Assembly: GCF_008312935.1 (NCBI RefSeq)
Contig: NZ_VSZO01000002.1
Span: forward strand, 62,001 to 126,000
Reading direction: 5' to 3'
Length of the DNA: 64,000 bases
Origin: Roseiconus lacunae
Lineage (GTDB): Bacteria; Planctomycetota; Planctomycetia; Pirellulales; Pirellulaceae
The position numbers and the translations under genes were made by a program. Position 1 is the first letter of the stretch; every line of letters begins with the position of its first letter. Below the pieces are notes generated by a model. That model worked only from the letters and a program-made list of their open reading frames with translations, was not told the origin of the DNA and did no database searches. Positions 1 through 8,441 of this stretch are shown in pieces.

Positions 1-922
1 TGTACAACGAATCGTCGGTCAATACATCGCCGATCGTCGTTCCGTGGGCCACCATCTGCATGGACGCGGCGGCCGACTGACGAGCCATTTGGGTCCAGAT
101 CGGTAGCCCACTCGGGGCCAGTGCCGCATGCGGCACCGTCATCCCCAACGCTTCTGCGACGACTTGGCTGGTCGCCGCGGTACCGAGGAATTGACAACCG
201 CCACCGGGTGTCCCACACGCGCGGCAGCCTTCCAGTGCCGCCTCTTCAAGCGACATTTCACCACGCGTGTAACGAACGCCGATCGATTGAACTTTGCCCG
301 TGTCTTCGCCGACTGTTGCCGGAAGGGTCACACCACCGGGTACCAGAACGCATGCCAAGGCTGGACTACCCGCGAGGGCCATCATCATCGCGGGCAACCC
401 TTTATCGCATGTTGCGATCCCGATCACTCCTTTGCGCTGTGGAAGCGATCGTATCAATCGGCGAAACACGATTGCTGCATCATTTCGGTATGGCAACGAA
501 TCGAACATGCCGCGCGTTCCTTGGCTACGACCGTCGCAGGGATCGCTGCAGTAAGCCGCAAATGGAACCGCCTTGTTCGCTGACAACTGCTCGGCGGCAG
601 CCCGAACCAAGAGGCCGATCTCCCAGTGGCCGGTGTGGTAACCAAGCGCGGTCGCGGTCCCATCAGGCTCACGCAAACCACCTTGTGTGCTCAAGATCAA
701 GTACTGATCCCCCAGGACACGACGCGGGTCATATCCCATGCCGACACTTTGTGTTAACCCGAACAGATCCCCCGACGACCAGTTGCGTAAGATTTCGTCG
801 GACAGTGGCAATGACCCCGACGGCCCGGCGGCGTGTGTGATCAACTCGTCGGGTCGATCGGGAAGATCAAAATAGGCTGGCTTACGAGTTTCGGATTCAG
901 ACGATGACGCGGCTCGGTTCAC
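1..922 (-). CDS. YjhG/YagF-type sugar-acid dehydratase (IlvD/Edd family), 3' end missing
   Basis: The reverse strand is open from about 922 past base 1, so about 307 N-terminal residues are present and the C-terminus lies outside the window. Visible motifs are [17 protein letters not shown] near residue 50, then [49 protein letters not shown] and [13 protein letters not shown]. These match the YjhG/YagF branch of the IlvD/Edd dehydratases, which dehydrate aldonic acids such as D-xylonate to 2-keto-3-deoxy acids. The cysteines in CDKG and CGTPGGGC are the expected Fe-S cluster ligands. I chose GTG at 922 because the nearest upstream ATG (about 973) is in another frame and soon meets a stop; the exact start is uncertain. 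The aldehyde dehydrogenase at 1224-2705 lies upstream on the same strand, which fits sugar-acid oxidation. The substrate cannot be read from sequence. Confidence 0.85.
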   Translation of the reverse strand, partial: MNRAASSSESETRKPAYFDLPDRPDELITHAAGPSGSLPLSDEILRNWSSGDLFGLTQSVGMGYDPRRVLGDQYLILSTQGGLREPDGTATALGYHTGHWEIGLLVRAAAEQLSANKAVPFAAYCSDPCDGRSQGTRGMFDSLPYRNDAAIVFRRLIRSLPQRKGVIGIATCDKGLPAMMMALAGSPALACVLVPGGVTLPATVGEDTGKVQSIGVRYTRGEMSLEEAALEGCRACGTPGGGCQFLGTAATSQVVAEALGMTVPHAALAPSGLPIWTQMARQSAAASMQMVAHGTTIGDVLTDDSLY

Positions 923-1127
923 AGGTTGATTTCTCAGCGGAAAGGCACGGGGAGACGTGCGAAGATCATAACGGACGAAGCGACCATCAGTAACGGTCGA
1001 ACGAGGCTGACCGTTTGAAATTCGCCACCCCCGAAAACCCGAAGTTCGACCGATGTTTTCCGAGTCGTCGCGTCTTGAGCCCTTTCGCTCAGAGAAAGTT
1101 TCTATCTAACGGGCGAAATCACCCTCC

Positions 1128-1148
1128 GGCGAGGATTCTCGCCTCGCC
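1128..1148 (-). terminator. GC-rich hairpin after the aldehyde dehydrogenase
   Basis: GGCGAGG (1128-1134) and CCTCGCC (1142-1148) form a perfect 7-bp stem with a 7-nt loop, directly downstream of the 18-bp repeat array on the minus strand. There is no run of T after the stem, so it is only a candidate terminator or mRNA-stabilising hairpin. Confidence 0.3.
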
Positions 1149-1155
1149 CTCTCCG

Positions 1156-1227
1156 AGCTGACACTGTGACTTCAGCTGACACTGTGACTTCAGCTGACAC
1201 TGTGACTTCAGCTGACACTGTGACTAC
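1156..1227. repeat. Four tandem 18-bp repeats containing the aldehyde dehydrogenase stop codon
   Basis: Units of AGCTGACACTGTGACTTC occupy 1156-1173, 1174-1191, 1192-1209 and 1210-1227. The first three are identical. The last ends TAC instead of TTC, and that change creates the TAG stop (1226-1224) of the minus-strand aldehyde dehydrogenase. Without it the enzyme would continue in frame through the whole array. The block looks like recent slippage expansion and could vary between strains. Confidence 0.9.
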
Positions 1228-2705
1228 AGCTTCACGGTAACGGTCTTCGATTCGGTGTAGGGTTTGAGGCCTTCTTCGCCAAGCTCTCGCCCGTAGCCGC
1301 TCATCTTGAACCCACCGAACGGTGCGGCGGCGTCGAAAACGTCGTAGCAATTCACCCAGACGGTTCCGGCACGAACGCGTGCCGCAAAATCATGGGCATT
1401 CGCGACGTCGCGGGTCCAGACGGCGGCGGCCAAACCATAGAACGTATCGTTCGCGCGACGGATCATGTCCTCTTTGTCATCGAACGTCAGCACGCTCATC
1501 ACGGGACCGAAGATTTCGTCGGTTGCGATCGACATGTCATCGGAAACGTTATCGAAAATCGTGGGCTCGACGAAGTAGCCTTGATCACCGACTCGTCCGC
1601 CACCGGCGACACAGTTTGCCCCTTCGTTTTTGCCTTTCTCGATGTACGACATGATTTTGTCGAACTGTGCCCGATCGACTTGAGGCCCCTGGTCGGTGTC
1701 GCTGGCAAAGGGGTCACCGACTTTGCGTTTGAGCGTCAGCGCGGTCAACTTTTCGACGAATTCGTCGTGACACGATTTCTCGACAAACACTCGGCTTCCG
1801 GCGCAACAGCACTGACCTTGGTTGAGGAACAAACCGATGTATGCGCCTTGAACGGCGGCGTCCATGTCGGCGTCTGCGAACACCACGTTGGGGCTTTTCC
1901 CGCCTAACTCAAATGTCAACCGTTTCAGCGTATCAGCGGACTCTCGAGTGATGATTTGCGCCGTCCGGTGCTCGCCGGTGAACGCAATCTTGTCAATCAA
2001 CGGGTGCTTGACGCAGGCCGCGCCGGCAGTCGGACCGAACCCCGGAACGATGTTGATCACGCCATCGGGAAAGCCAACCTCTTTGGCCATCTGGGCCATC
2101 GCCAAACAAGTCAGCGGCGTTTGCTCGGCAGGCTTCATCACCACGGTGCAACCGGCCGCCAAAGCAGGTCCCCATTTCCAAGCCAGCATCAACAGTGGAA
2201 AATTCCATGGAATGATTTGTCCGGCCACGCCGATCGGTTCACGACGTGTATAGCAAAGATAATTACCACGAATCGGAATGGTGCTTCCGTGCAGCTTGTC
2301 CGCATAACCGGCATAGTAACGGATCGCATCGATCGCCAACGGCAGGTCGGCGTTCAGACTGTCTTTGAGCGGCTTTCCGTTATCAAGCGTCTCAAGTGCG
2401 GCAAGGTATTGAATCTCCTGCTCCATGCGGTCGGCCAAACGATACATCAATCGCCCGCGGTCGCGGGCATCCATCTTTGGCCAGTCACCGGTTTCGAATG
2501 CATGCCGTGCTGCCTTGGCTGCCGCATCGACATCGGCCGCGTCGCCTTCGGCAACCTGAGCGATCTCTTGCTCGGTGGCCGGATTATAGGTCGCGAATGT
2601 TTTTCCACTGACCGCAGGCATCCACTTCCCATCGATAAAACACTCGGTGTGTTTGATCTCAACCTCGGCGGCAGACTTGGGAGCTTCAGGAAGCGTCGTA
2701 CTCAT
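1224..2705 (-). CDS. NAD(P)-dependent aldehyde dehydrogenase
   Basis: A 493-residue enzyme, the normal length for the ALDH superfamily. It carries PWNFPLLM with the oxyanion Asn, KPAEQTPL of the cofactor pocket, [11 protein letters not shown] with the general-base Glu, [11 protein letters not shown] with the catalytic Cys, and EIFGPV near the C-terminus. It should oxidise an aldehyde to a carboxylate in the cytoplasm. Overall it resembles the betaine-aldehyde/ALDH1 type. I prefer the ATG at 2705 to one 15 nt upstream because ACGAGG sits 6-7 nt before it. One oddity is that the usual FTGSTEVG loop reads FTGEHRTAQ. The truncated sugar-acid dehydratase follows on the same strand, so a role in oxidising a pentose-derived semialdehyde is possible, but this rests on position only. 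Confidence 0.9.
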   Translation of the reverse strand: MSTTLPEAPKSAAEVEIKHTECFIDGKWMPAVSGKTFATYNPATEQEIAQVAEGDAADVDAAAKAARHAFETGDWPKMDARDRGRLMYRLADRMEQEIQYLAALETLDNGKPLKDSLNADLPLAIDAIRYYAGYADKLHGSTIPIRGNYLCYTRREPIGVAGQIIPWNFPLLMLAWKWGPALAAGCTVVMKPAEQTPLTCLAMAQMAKEVGFPDGVINIVPGFGPTAGAACVKHPLIDKIAFTGEHRTAQIITRESADTLKRLTFELGGKSPNVVFADADMDAAVQGAYIGLFLNQGQCCCAGSRVFVEKSCHDEFVEKLTALTLKRKVGDPFASDTDQGPQVDRAQFDKIMSYIEKGKNEGANCVAGGGRVGDQGYFVEPTIFDNVSDDMSIATDEIFGPVMSVLTFDDKEDMIRRANDTFYGLAAAVWTRDVANAHDFAARVRAGTVWVNCYDVFDAAAPFGGFKMSGYGRELGEEGLKPYTESKTVTVKL

Positions 2706-2720
2706 AGAAAACCTCGTCAT

Positions 2721-3031
2721 GATCGATGCGTGTCGCGCTTTACCGAAGACAACGGGTCTACCAAAGGCGACTCAATCATTCGGCTTCTGTCACGCACCAA
2801 AAAGGGAGAAATCGAAAACGGGGAACGGTCTCCTTTGTTGTACACGATCGACAAGGTCCGATGGGTCACGTAATCGTTGACTTCGCAGCCCTGTCTTCAC
2901 ACTCACGAGCTTCATGCACCTCGGCAATGGAACATCGAATTCGCGATCAGCTTATCTATGCCCTTCATTTCAAGAATCAACACGTCCTGGACACGTAAAT
3001 CAGTTCGGTAGCGAGGGACCGGGTGTCCGAT
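2721..3031. other. Spacer upstream of the aldehyde dehydrogenase, no gene seen
   Basis: About 310 nt lie between the aldehyde dehydrogenase start and the kinase stop, both on the minus strand. Short open frames here have no recognisable protein features. It presumably holds the promoter of the aldehyde dehydrogenase, but I see no convincing -35/-10 pair. Confidence 0.4.
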
Positions 3032-6000
3032 CTAGTTGCCGACGATGATCGGGATCGCCTGGTTGTTTTCGCGTGCGACCGCCAGGATCCGATTCCGATC
3101 GGGAAACGTTTCGAGTCGACTGATCTGTCCCACTCGTGTTGTCGGCTGAAAGAGTGCGCCGAGCGGTTGGAACGAGACAAGATGCCAGGCCCGAATAGTC
3201 CCATCTCGATGACCGGTGATCAAATACGATGGCGAAGGATCTGAAAGGATACTTGTGACTTCCGAATCGATACGAAATTGATGTAGCGTCTTTCCTGACT
3301 TTCGTTCCAAGATTGTCAATACACCACGCTTACCGATAATCACCCGGCCATAAACATCATCGATTTCTAACTTCCACGGAGAAGCATCCCACTGATCATC
3401 GTAGCGACGCACCGACTTTCCAGTGACAACATCGATTTCTTGAACGACACGCCCAACGTTCAATAGCAGCGACTGGCCTCGATCCGTTACTTCGATGATC
3501 GTATCAAAGTCGACGCCTTCGACTTGATGATGCGACCATGTCTTCCAGCGATCTCGTGTCACCCACACATTCGCAACCCCACCGGCGAAAGCCGCCACCG
3601 CGGTACCGTCCTTGCTTAGGCTGAGTTCACGTTTTGGATGAAGTCCATCACACTCAATCTTCGCCAGAATTTGCCCATTCGCCAAGTCAACGATCTCAAC
3701 AAACGATTCGCCCAGCGAAGCGATTAGACGATCGCGGCTACACCGACTGAACGCGCCCGTCGGTTGGCTTAATTTTTCACCGCTGGGGCGATCGGTACGG
3801 CCTCTGAGACCGACGTAGTAGGCACGATCTCCTTGTCGATGACTGTTATGTGGAAAAAACACCAGTTCGTCGTCGCTGCCCGGAGCCAGATCCCACAAGA
3901 TCATCGGGGGTTTCTTGATCTGCATCGCCTGGAAATCCGCCCAGCCCCAAAGCTTGCAAGGCAGCGAAGCACCGACCGTGCACAACGTCTGTTCTGGATC
4001 AATCCAATGTAGGTCAAGACGTTCGTCGTCCTCAAGCGATCGAGGTTCGAAAATCGGAAAATCGGTTTTGCGTCTCAGTTCTACGGTGCCTTGGGTTGTC
4101 TCCGCCAACCGCATGATCGAACATCTCCCTTCAGGGAATAACGCAGCCACCGTCATCCCGTCGCCGGTTACACGCATGCACTGCGGATACCTGCCTTCGA
4201 AAGGCAATGTCCCAACCCTGGTGCCGCCCCCAAGCTCGATCACCGATGCTGACTCTTCAAAGCGATCCGCGACGACCAAATGGCGTCGCTCTGATCCTGC
4301 CAAAGTCATGACGCGAACGTTCTCTAGCGGCCCAACATCGATCGTCCTCAGCCGCTTTCCTGTCGGGATTCGATACTCGTCGATCCCCTCACGAGTCGGG
4401 ACAAACAATGACTTTGAGTCATTCGAAAAAAGCAGCGATTCATGACGGTGATTGTTCGGAATACGAAACAATTCTCGCCCTGCCTTATCCCCCACCCATG
4501 CCATCGCGTACCGAGATCCGGCGGCGACGAATTGACCGTCAGGCGACCACACGATCGACTCGATTCCCGCGCCCAGATGAGGACCTTGGGTTTGCACCTC
4601 GCCTTGCTCAAGATCCCAGAACCAAATCGACTCGGTCCCCGAAACCGCTCGCTGACCATCCGGTGAAATGGCCACCGCATCCACACGTCCGGGATGGGTC
4701 CCGACGACCGTTGCCTTGGAACTGAATTCGCCGCCTTCCCGTTGATAAAGGCGAATCTCACCCGACTTTGTCGCCACCAGCAAACGCCCGCTTTGCGGCG
4801 AATAATCGGCCGCCTGGATGTCGGACGAATTGGAAAGTTGACCTGTTGCGGTTGGGCTTGCGGCATCGCTTAATAGCTTCGTCAAATTTAGACTGCTCGG
4901 CTGTTCGAACTGCACGGCCGGGCCAGGCTTTATCACAGTTCCTTTCGGATTCGGCTTCATCTCTGCGAGGATCGATTGGAGCGCCGTGTAATCGAGTTCT
5001 CGAAACGCCGCCAACGCCGATTGCAATTGTGACGTCTCACGCCAAATCGCTGCCATGTCGTTTGCCATCTCCCCCGCCTCGACGGTCGGTCGGGATGCTG
5101 AATGCGTTTGACTTGCCGATTGAAGCAAACTGTAGGCCAGCAGAGCGACGAGGCAAACGCATGCGAACACAACCGCACTTTGGCGATAGAACCATTTCCT
5201 TAAACTGCCGAACGGCTGAGGAGGGCCTGTTGCAATCGGTTCGTGGTTTAAAAACCGCGTGACATCACCAAGCATCTCTTTGACGGATTGATATCGATCC
5301 TCTGGTTTTGCCTGGAGTGCTTTGAGCGTGATCCAATCCAATGCTCGCTGCCGATTTTTCGGAAGGTCTAACAGTACCGGCTTTGGTTGATGTGGTCGTT
5401 CCGGGTTCTCACGTGTACGGACACGTTTGGAAGGCGTTGCGTAATCTTGGTAATGCAGTTTCTCCATCAAGCCATCGACGCCGGCATTAACGATCACGTC
5501 GCGACCGATTGGCTTTGAGTCGGTCAGCAGTTTGTACAGGATCACTCCAAGTGCATAGACATCGCAGCGCGCATCGATTGCCTGTGGATTACCAATCAAT
5601 TGCTCGGGTGCCTGATAGAGCGGTGTGCCGAGCACCTGTCCTGTCCGCGTCTGATCGAGTTGTGAATCGAGTTGTCCGCCGAAAGATTTCGCGATTCCAA
5701 AATCGATCACTTTCAAGACCGGTCGACCTTCCATCATGGCGACCAAAATATTCCGAGGTTTCAAGTCGCGATGAATCACGTTCTTTGCATGGGCATGTTC
5801 GATCGCCCGGCAGAGATCGACGAAGATATTCAGTCGGTCGACAATCGATAGTTGTTTTGACTGACAATATTCATCCAGCGGAACACCACGTATCAATTCC
5901 ATCACAAGATAGTGGCTACCATCCTGCGCTTCACCTCCGTCAAATACCCTGACGATGTTGGGATGTTCCATCAACGCCATTGATTGACGTTCGCGTGCGA

Positions 6001-6478
6001 ACCTCGCGACTGCTTCGTCGGTGTATAACTCGGGCTTGATAATTTTCAGCGCGACTTCACGCTTGATCGGTGCTTCCTGCAACGCCCGATAAACAGTCCC
6101 CATCCCGCCTTCACCAAGAATCTCCTGCAATTGGTAGGGGCCGATGGATTGCCCGGTGTGTCTGGCGCCGATCGGTGGTGATCCGGAAATGACATTCGCA
6201 TCAGTCTTCGAATCGGCGTTCCCGGGCCTTGTGCTAGCGTGCGGCCTGGGTTTCAACGCCGTGTCTGATTCCTCCCAAGCTCCCACCACATGAGCGAGCA
6301 ATCCATCGTCTGCATTCTCGCGTGCTTTTAGCAAACGTTCGACTCGCTCTTGAAGGTCGACTCGCCCCGCACATAATTGCTCGACGAGTTTCGCTTGCCG
6401 TTCGACTCGCGGTTCTTCGACGACACGGCAGTAGACCTCGCGTGCCGTCAATCCTTGATCTCTCGATGATAGGTTCAT
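3032..6478 (-). CDS. Membrane-anchored Ser/Thr protein kinase with a propeller-like C-terminal domain
   Basis: 1,148 residues. After about 110 residues of N-terminal extension comes a Hanks-type kinase domain (about 114-410): glycine loop LGEGGMGTVYRA at 121-132, catalytic lysine K145 in VALKII, HRDLKPRN at 236-243 with catalytic D238, DFG at 259-261 and APE at 290-292. A single transmembrane segment follows (about 433-454, rich in V, A, C and L). The rest (about 460-1148) contains repeated blade-like stretches such as AVAISPDGQRAVSG and SIVWSPDGQFVAAGS, typical of a WD40/YVTN-like propeller. The kinase should face the cytoplasm and the propeller the other side of the membrane. The sigma factor at 6920-7498 lies upstream on the same strand, a common planctomycete pairing. 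Its phosphorylation target is unknown. Confidence 0.93.
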   Translation of the reverse strand: MNLSSRDQGLTAREVYCRVVEEPRVERQAKLVEQLCAGRVDLQERVERLLKARENADDGLLAHVVGAWEESDTALKPRPHASTRPGNADSKTDANVISGSPPIGARHTGQSIGPYQLQEILGEGGMGTVYRALQEAPIKREVALKIIKPELYTDEAVARFARERQSMALMEHPNIVRVFDGGEAQDGSHYLVMELIRGVPLDEYCQSKQLSIVDRLNIFVDLCRAIEHAHAKNVIHRDLKPRNILVAMMEGRPVLKVIDFGIAKSFGGQLDSQLDQTRTGQVLGTPLYQAPEQLIGNPQAIDARCDVYALGVILYKLLTDSKPIGRDVIVNAGVDGLMEKLHYQDYATPSKRVRTRENPERPHQPKPVLLDLPKNRQRALDWITLKALQAKPEDRYQSVKEMLGDVTRFLNHEPIATGPPQPFGSLRKWFYRQSAVVFACVCLVALLAYSLLQSASQTHSASRPTVEAGEMANDMAAIWRETSQLQSALAAFRELDYTALQSILAEMKPNPKGTVIKPGPAVQFEQPSSLNLTKLLSDAASPTATGQLSNSSDIQAADYSPQSGRLLVATKSGEIRLYQREGGEFSSKATVVGTHPGRVDAVAISPDGQRAVSGTESIWFWDLEQGEVQTQGPHLGAGIESIVWSPDGQFVAAGSRYAMAWVGDKAGRELFRIPNNHRHESLLFSNDSKSLFVPTREGIDEYRIPTGKRLRTIDVGPLENVRVMTLAGSERRHLVVADRFEESASVIELGGGTRVGTLPFEGRYPQCMRVTGDGMTVAALFPEGRCSIMRLAETTQGTVELRRKTDFPIFEPRSLEDDERLDLHWIDPEQTLCTVGASLPCKLWGWADFQAMQIKKPPMILWDLAPGSDDELVFFPHNSHRQGDRAYYVGLRGRTDRPSGEKLSQPTGAFSRCSRDRLIASLGESFVEIVDLANGQILAKIECDGLHPKRELSLSKDGTAVAAFAGGVANVWVTRDRWKTWSHHQVEGVDFDTIIEVTDRGQSLLLNVGRVVQEIDVVTGKSVRRYDDQWDASPWKLEIDDVYGRVIIGKRGVLTILERKSGKTLHQFRIDSEVTSILSDPSPSYLITGHRDGTIRAWHLVSFQPLGALFQPTTRVGQISRLETFPDRNRILAVARENNQAIPIIVGN

Positions 6479-6780
6479 AGAAAATCAGGGGTTACAAAGA
6501 CAGTCGACACCAGGACGCGTAGAGATTGTTTGACACATGATTGAAATTGGAAGCGTGGTCGTACAAGAGCCGCCAACCTTGCGATCGACTTAGACTGCGA
6601 TCGCTGGCGCAACGCATGCAATTTCGGCACAACGTTTTCATCGCGATCCGCAGCGGAGTCAGTAGATCGTTCTTTGGGGTTTTAATGCTGTAAACCTTTC
6701 AAACGATACGTTTTGAGATCTGATCTCGTCCAGAACCTCAGCCACAACAGAGCAACCGAACTCCAGTGCTCTGTTTTCAT

Positions 6781-6890
6781 CGGTTCTTTCGGATTAGCCG
6801 TTGGCGTTAGCCACGGTTCTTTCGGATTCGCCGATGGGCGTTAGCCACGGTTTCCGATCGATAACCAAGGCTGACGCCATTCGGCGAATC
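6781..6890. repeat. Dispersed inverted repeat, copy A, with an extra half copy
   Basis: Bases 6781-6814 and 6814-6848 are imperfect direct repeats (CGGTTCTTTCGGATT then GCCGnTGGGCGTTAGCCAC, roughly). The second one pairs with a reverse-complement arm: GATTCGCCGATGGGCGTTAG at 6825-6844 against CTGACGCCATTCGGCGAATC at 6871-6890, with the pairing running inwards a little further. Related elements occur at 21339-21410, 43988-44052 and 62853-62917. This copy lies between the sigma factor stop and the kinase start, in an otherwise gene-free stretch (6479-6919). Confidence 0.8.
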
Positions 6891-6919
6891 ATCTTCCCAT
6901 ATTCAATCTAGACGGAGGA

Positions 6920-7498
6920 CTAGTTTTCCGCCTCGGCAGGCTCCCGTTCCAACGCGAACCAGGAAAGTGCGTAATCCCACAGTTGGTATCCAGTGCTGCG
7001 TGAGACGCCGGCGACCTTGGAAGCGTCTGCCACGGAAAGTCCCGCATAGACGCGAAGCGAAACCAGTTGTGCGACCACCGGGTCTTCTAATTTTAGTTTT
7101 TCGAGCAAGCCGTCTAGATCCAACAGGTCTTCTAACATCACCACGTTACCATTGGCAGACTCACAAGATGAGAGATCAACGCGGCTAAAGGCACCGCCTC
7201 GCTTAAGGCTATTTCGTTTCCTCGCATGGTCGATCAAAATGCGACGCATCGCTTCGGCCGCCGCGGCGAAAAACTGCGGAATCGTCTCAAAGCTCCCGTT
7301 GCAATCCTGCCCCGCCAATCGCATGAATGCTTCGTGGACCAAACCGGTGGTCTGTAGCGTGTGATCACCGCGTTCGTGAGCCATTCGGGCGGCAGCAAGC
7401 AGACGCAGCTCTGCATAAACCTTGGGGAACAGATCACTGACAGCCAGCGACTTCCCCAGGTCAATGCGCTGCAACGATTGTGGTACTGCTGTTTTCAT
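6920..7498 (-). CDS. ECF-like RNA polymerase sigma factor of the planctomycete/acidobacterial kinase-linked group
   Basis: 192 residues. Region 2 is visible from about residue 22 (LFPKVYAELRLLAAARM) through HTLQTTGLVHEAFMRLAG and FFAAAAEAMRRILIDHARKR. Region 4 near the C-terminus (about 140-180) has the helix-turn-helix LSVADASKVAGVSRSTGYQL. The HTLQPTxLVHEAYLRL-like block marks the large ECF-like group often encoded beside Ser/Thr kinases in planctomycetes. It should direct RNA polymerase to a small set of promoters. No anti-sigma factor is next to it; the membrane kinase downstream (3032-6478) is the likely partner in signalling, which is inference from family habit and position. The giant surface-protein gene is transcribed divergently from it, separated by 943 nt. 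Confidence 0.9.
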   Translation of the reverse strand: MKTAVPQSLQRIDLGKSLAVSDLFPKVYAELRLLAAARMAHERGDHTLQTTGLVHEAFMRLAGQDCNGSFETIPQFFAAAAEAMRRILIDHARKRNSLKRGGAFSRVDLSSCESANGNVVMLEDLLDLDGLLEKLKLEDPVVAQLVSLRVYAGLSVADASKVAGVSRSTGYQLWDYALSWFALEREPAEAEN

Positions 7499-7870
7499 TC
7501 CCTAACCGGTTCGTTGATTCTGGGAACCACTCTGAACACGCAATCCAAGATTCCGGCGTTCAATATGGAAGTTGACGGACGATTGGTGCCTGGTTTTTCT
7601 TAAGAGATTAGTTAGCCGAATGCTTTGTTCGAGTTTGATTTCAGGAAGAGAAGACTTAGCTGGTGATCGACCCAACTGGTCTGCGATGAACGGTGGTCTT
7701 TGCTGAACGGGTGCCAGTGCCCACCGGCTAATCAATTACGCCCAAAACGCCCCGCTGTGCGTTTGATCCAACCCGCAAGCCCAGCCCGGAAACACTGTGC
7801 ATCAGTTTATCACAGCAGGGCGCAAAAGTGAATTCTTTGGCTCACCGATGCGTTGGGTTTTCAATGGCAA

Positions 7871-7891
7871 CCCGAGAAACAGTTTCTCGGG
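7871..7891. promoter_or_regulatory. Perfect 9-bp hairpin in the leader
   Basis: CCCGAGAAA (7871-7879) pairs with TTTCTCGGG (7883-7891) around a 3-nt loop. There is no T-run, so it is more likely a protein-binding palindrome, an RNA structure or a small repeat than a simple terminator. Confidence 0.45.
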
Positions 7892-8245
7892 GCACCGTTC
7901 AGCCTCAGCCGCCCTGCCTTGAGCCGCCGCCTCCCCCCTAAACCTCGGCACATAAAAGACTTACAGCGTCACACGGGTTCTCTCCAAGGTCCCCCAAGGC
8001 TGTCACCAATGCCCCGCCGCAACTCTTAAACACTGCCGAGGTCTTCAAACCGGGATCTCACGCCCTTCGTTCCGCTCTTCACTCGGAACGTGGAATGCCC
8101 TGCTTTGTTCACCAAATCCAAATTCGCTCCCGGACAGCTTTGCGGGCAGATTCTCCAAAGGATCAAGAACCGATGCCCCTGGCAGAGACGCCGGTCATCA
8201 GAGCGGATACGACACGTTGTGTTTTCGCAGACCGAGCATCAAACG

Positions 8246-8270
8246 AACTCAGAAAAAAAAATGCTGAGTT
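8246..8270 (+). promoter_or_regulatory. Hairpin with a poly-A loop upstream of the giant gene
   Basis: AACTCAG (8246-8252) pairs with CTGAGTT (8264-8270). The 11-nt loop consists largely of a run of nine A. It lies about 170 nt before the preferred start and would be in the 5' untranslated RNA if transcription begins upstream. Confidence 0.35.
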
Positions 8271-8441
8271 ACTGGACAAACCGTCAACGGAATCCGCACG
8301 TCTTTGCGGCAACTCTTTTCCACCGCCCGGCCCCGCAGCCCACCGACCGCTGTGTCTCCGGTTGGCATTCCGTTTGGCGATGTGACACGAGCTCCATGGG
8401 TGACCAAGCCGATATCGTCATTTTCCTGGAAGATCATTTCA

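Larger units (their letters stand above)
7499..8441. other. Long gene-free leader between the sigma factor and the giant protein gene
   Basis: This 943-nt divergent region has no convincing gene. It holds two clear hairpins, listed separately (7871-7891 and 8246-8270), and base composition that differs from the coding flanks. It must contain the promoters for both the sigma factor (minus) and the giant protein (plus). An open frame reaches back to 8304 in the frame of the giant protein, but the start at 8442 is better supported. Confidence 0.5.

Noticed and set aside
121-840. Plus-strand open frame of 239 codons at the window start
   Set aside because: It is the shadow of the sugar-acid dehydratase on the other strand, which has clear family motifs.
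1156-1227. Short repeats as a possible CRISPR array
   Set aside because: The units are contiguous with no spacers and one of them holds a stop codon of a neighbouring gene.
6781-6848. Two direct repeats as CRISPR-like or phage attachment sites
   Set aside because: Only two copies, without spacer, and they belong to the dispersed inverted-repeat family; no integrase is nearby.
8304-8441. Earlier start of the giant protein at 8304
   Set aside because: The added residues are not typical of an export signal; the ATG at 8442 has a better ribosome-binding site and gives the expected basic N-terminus.
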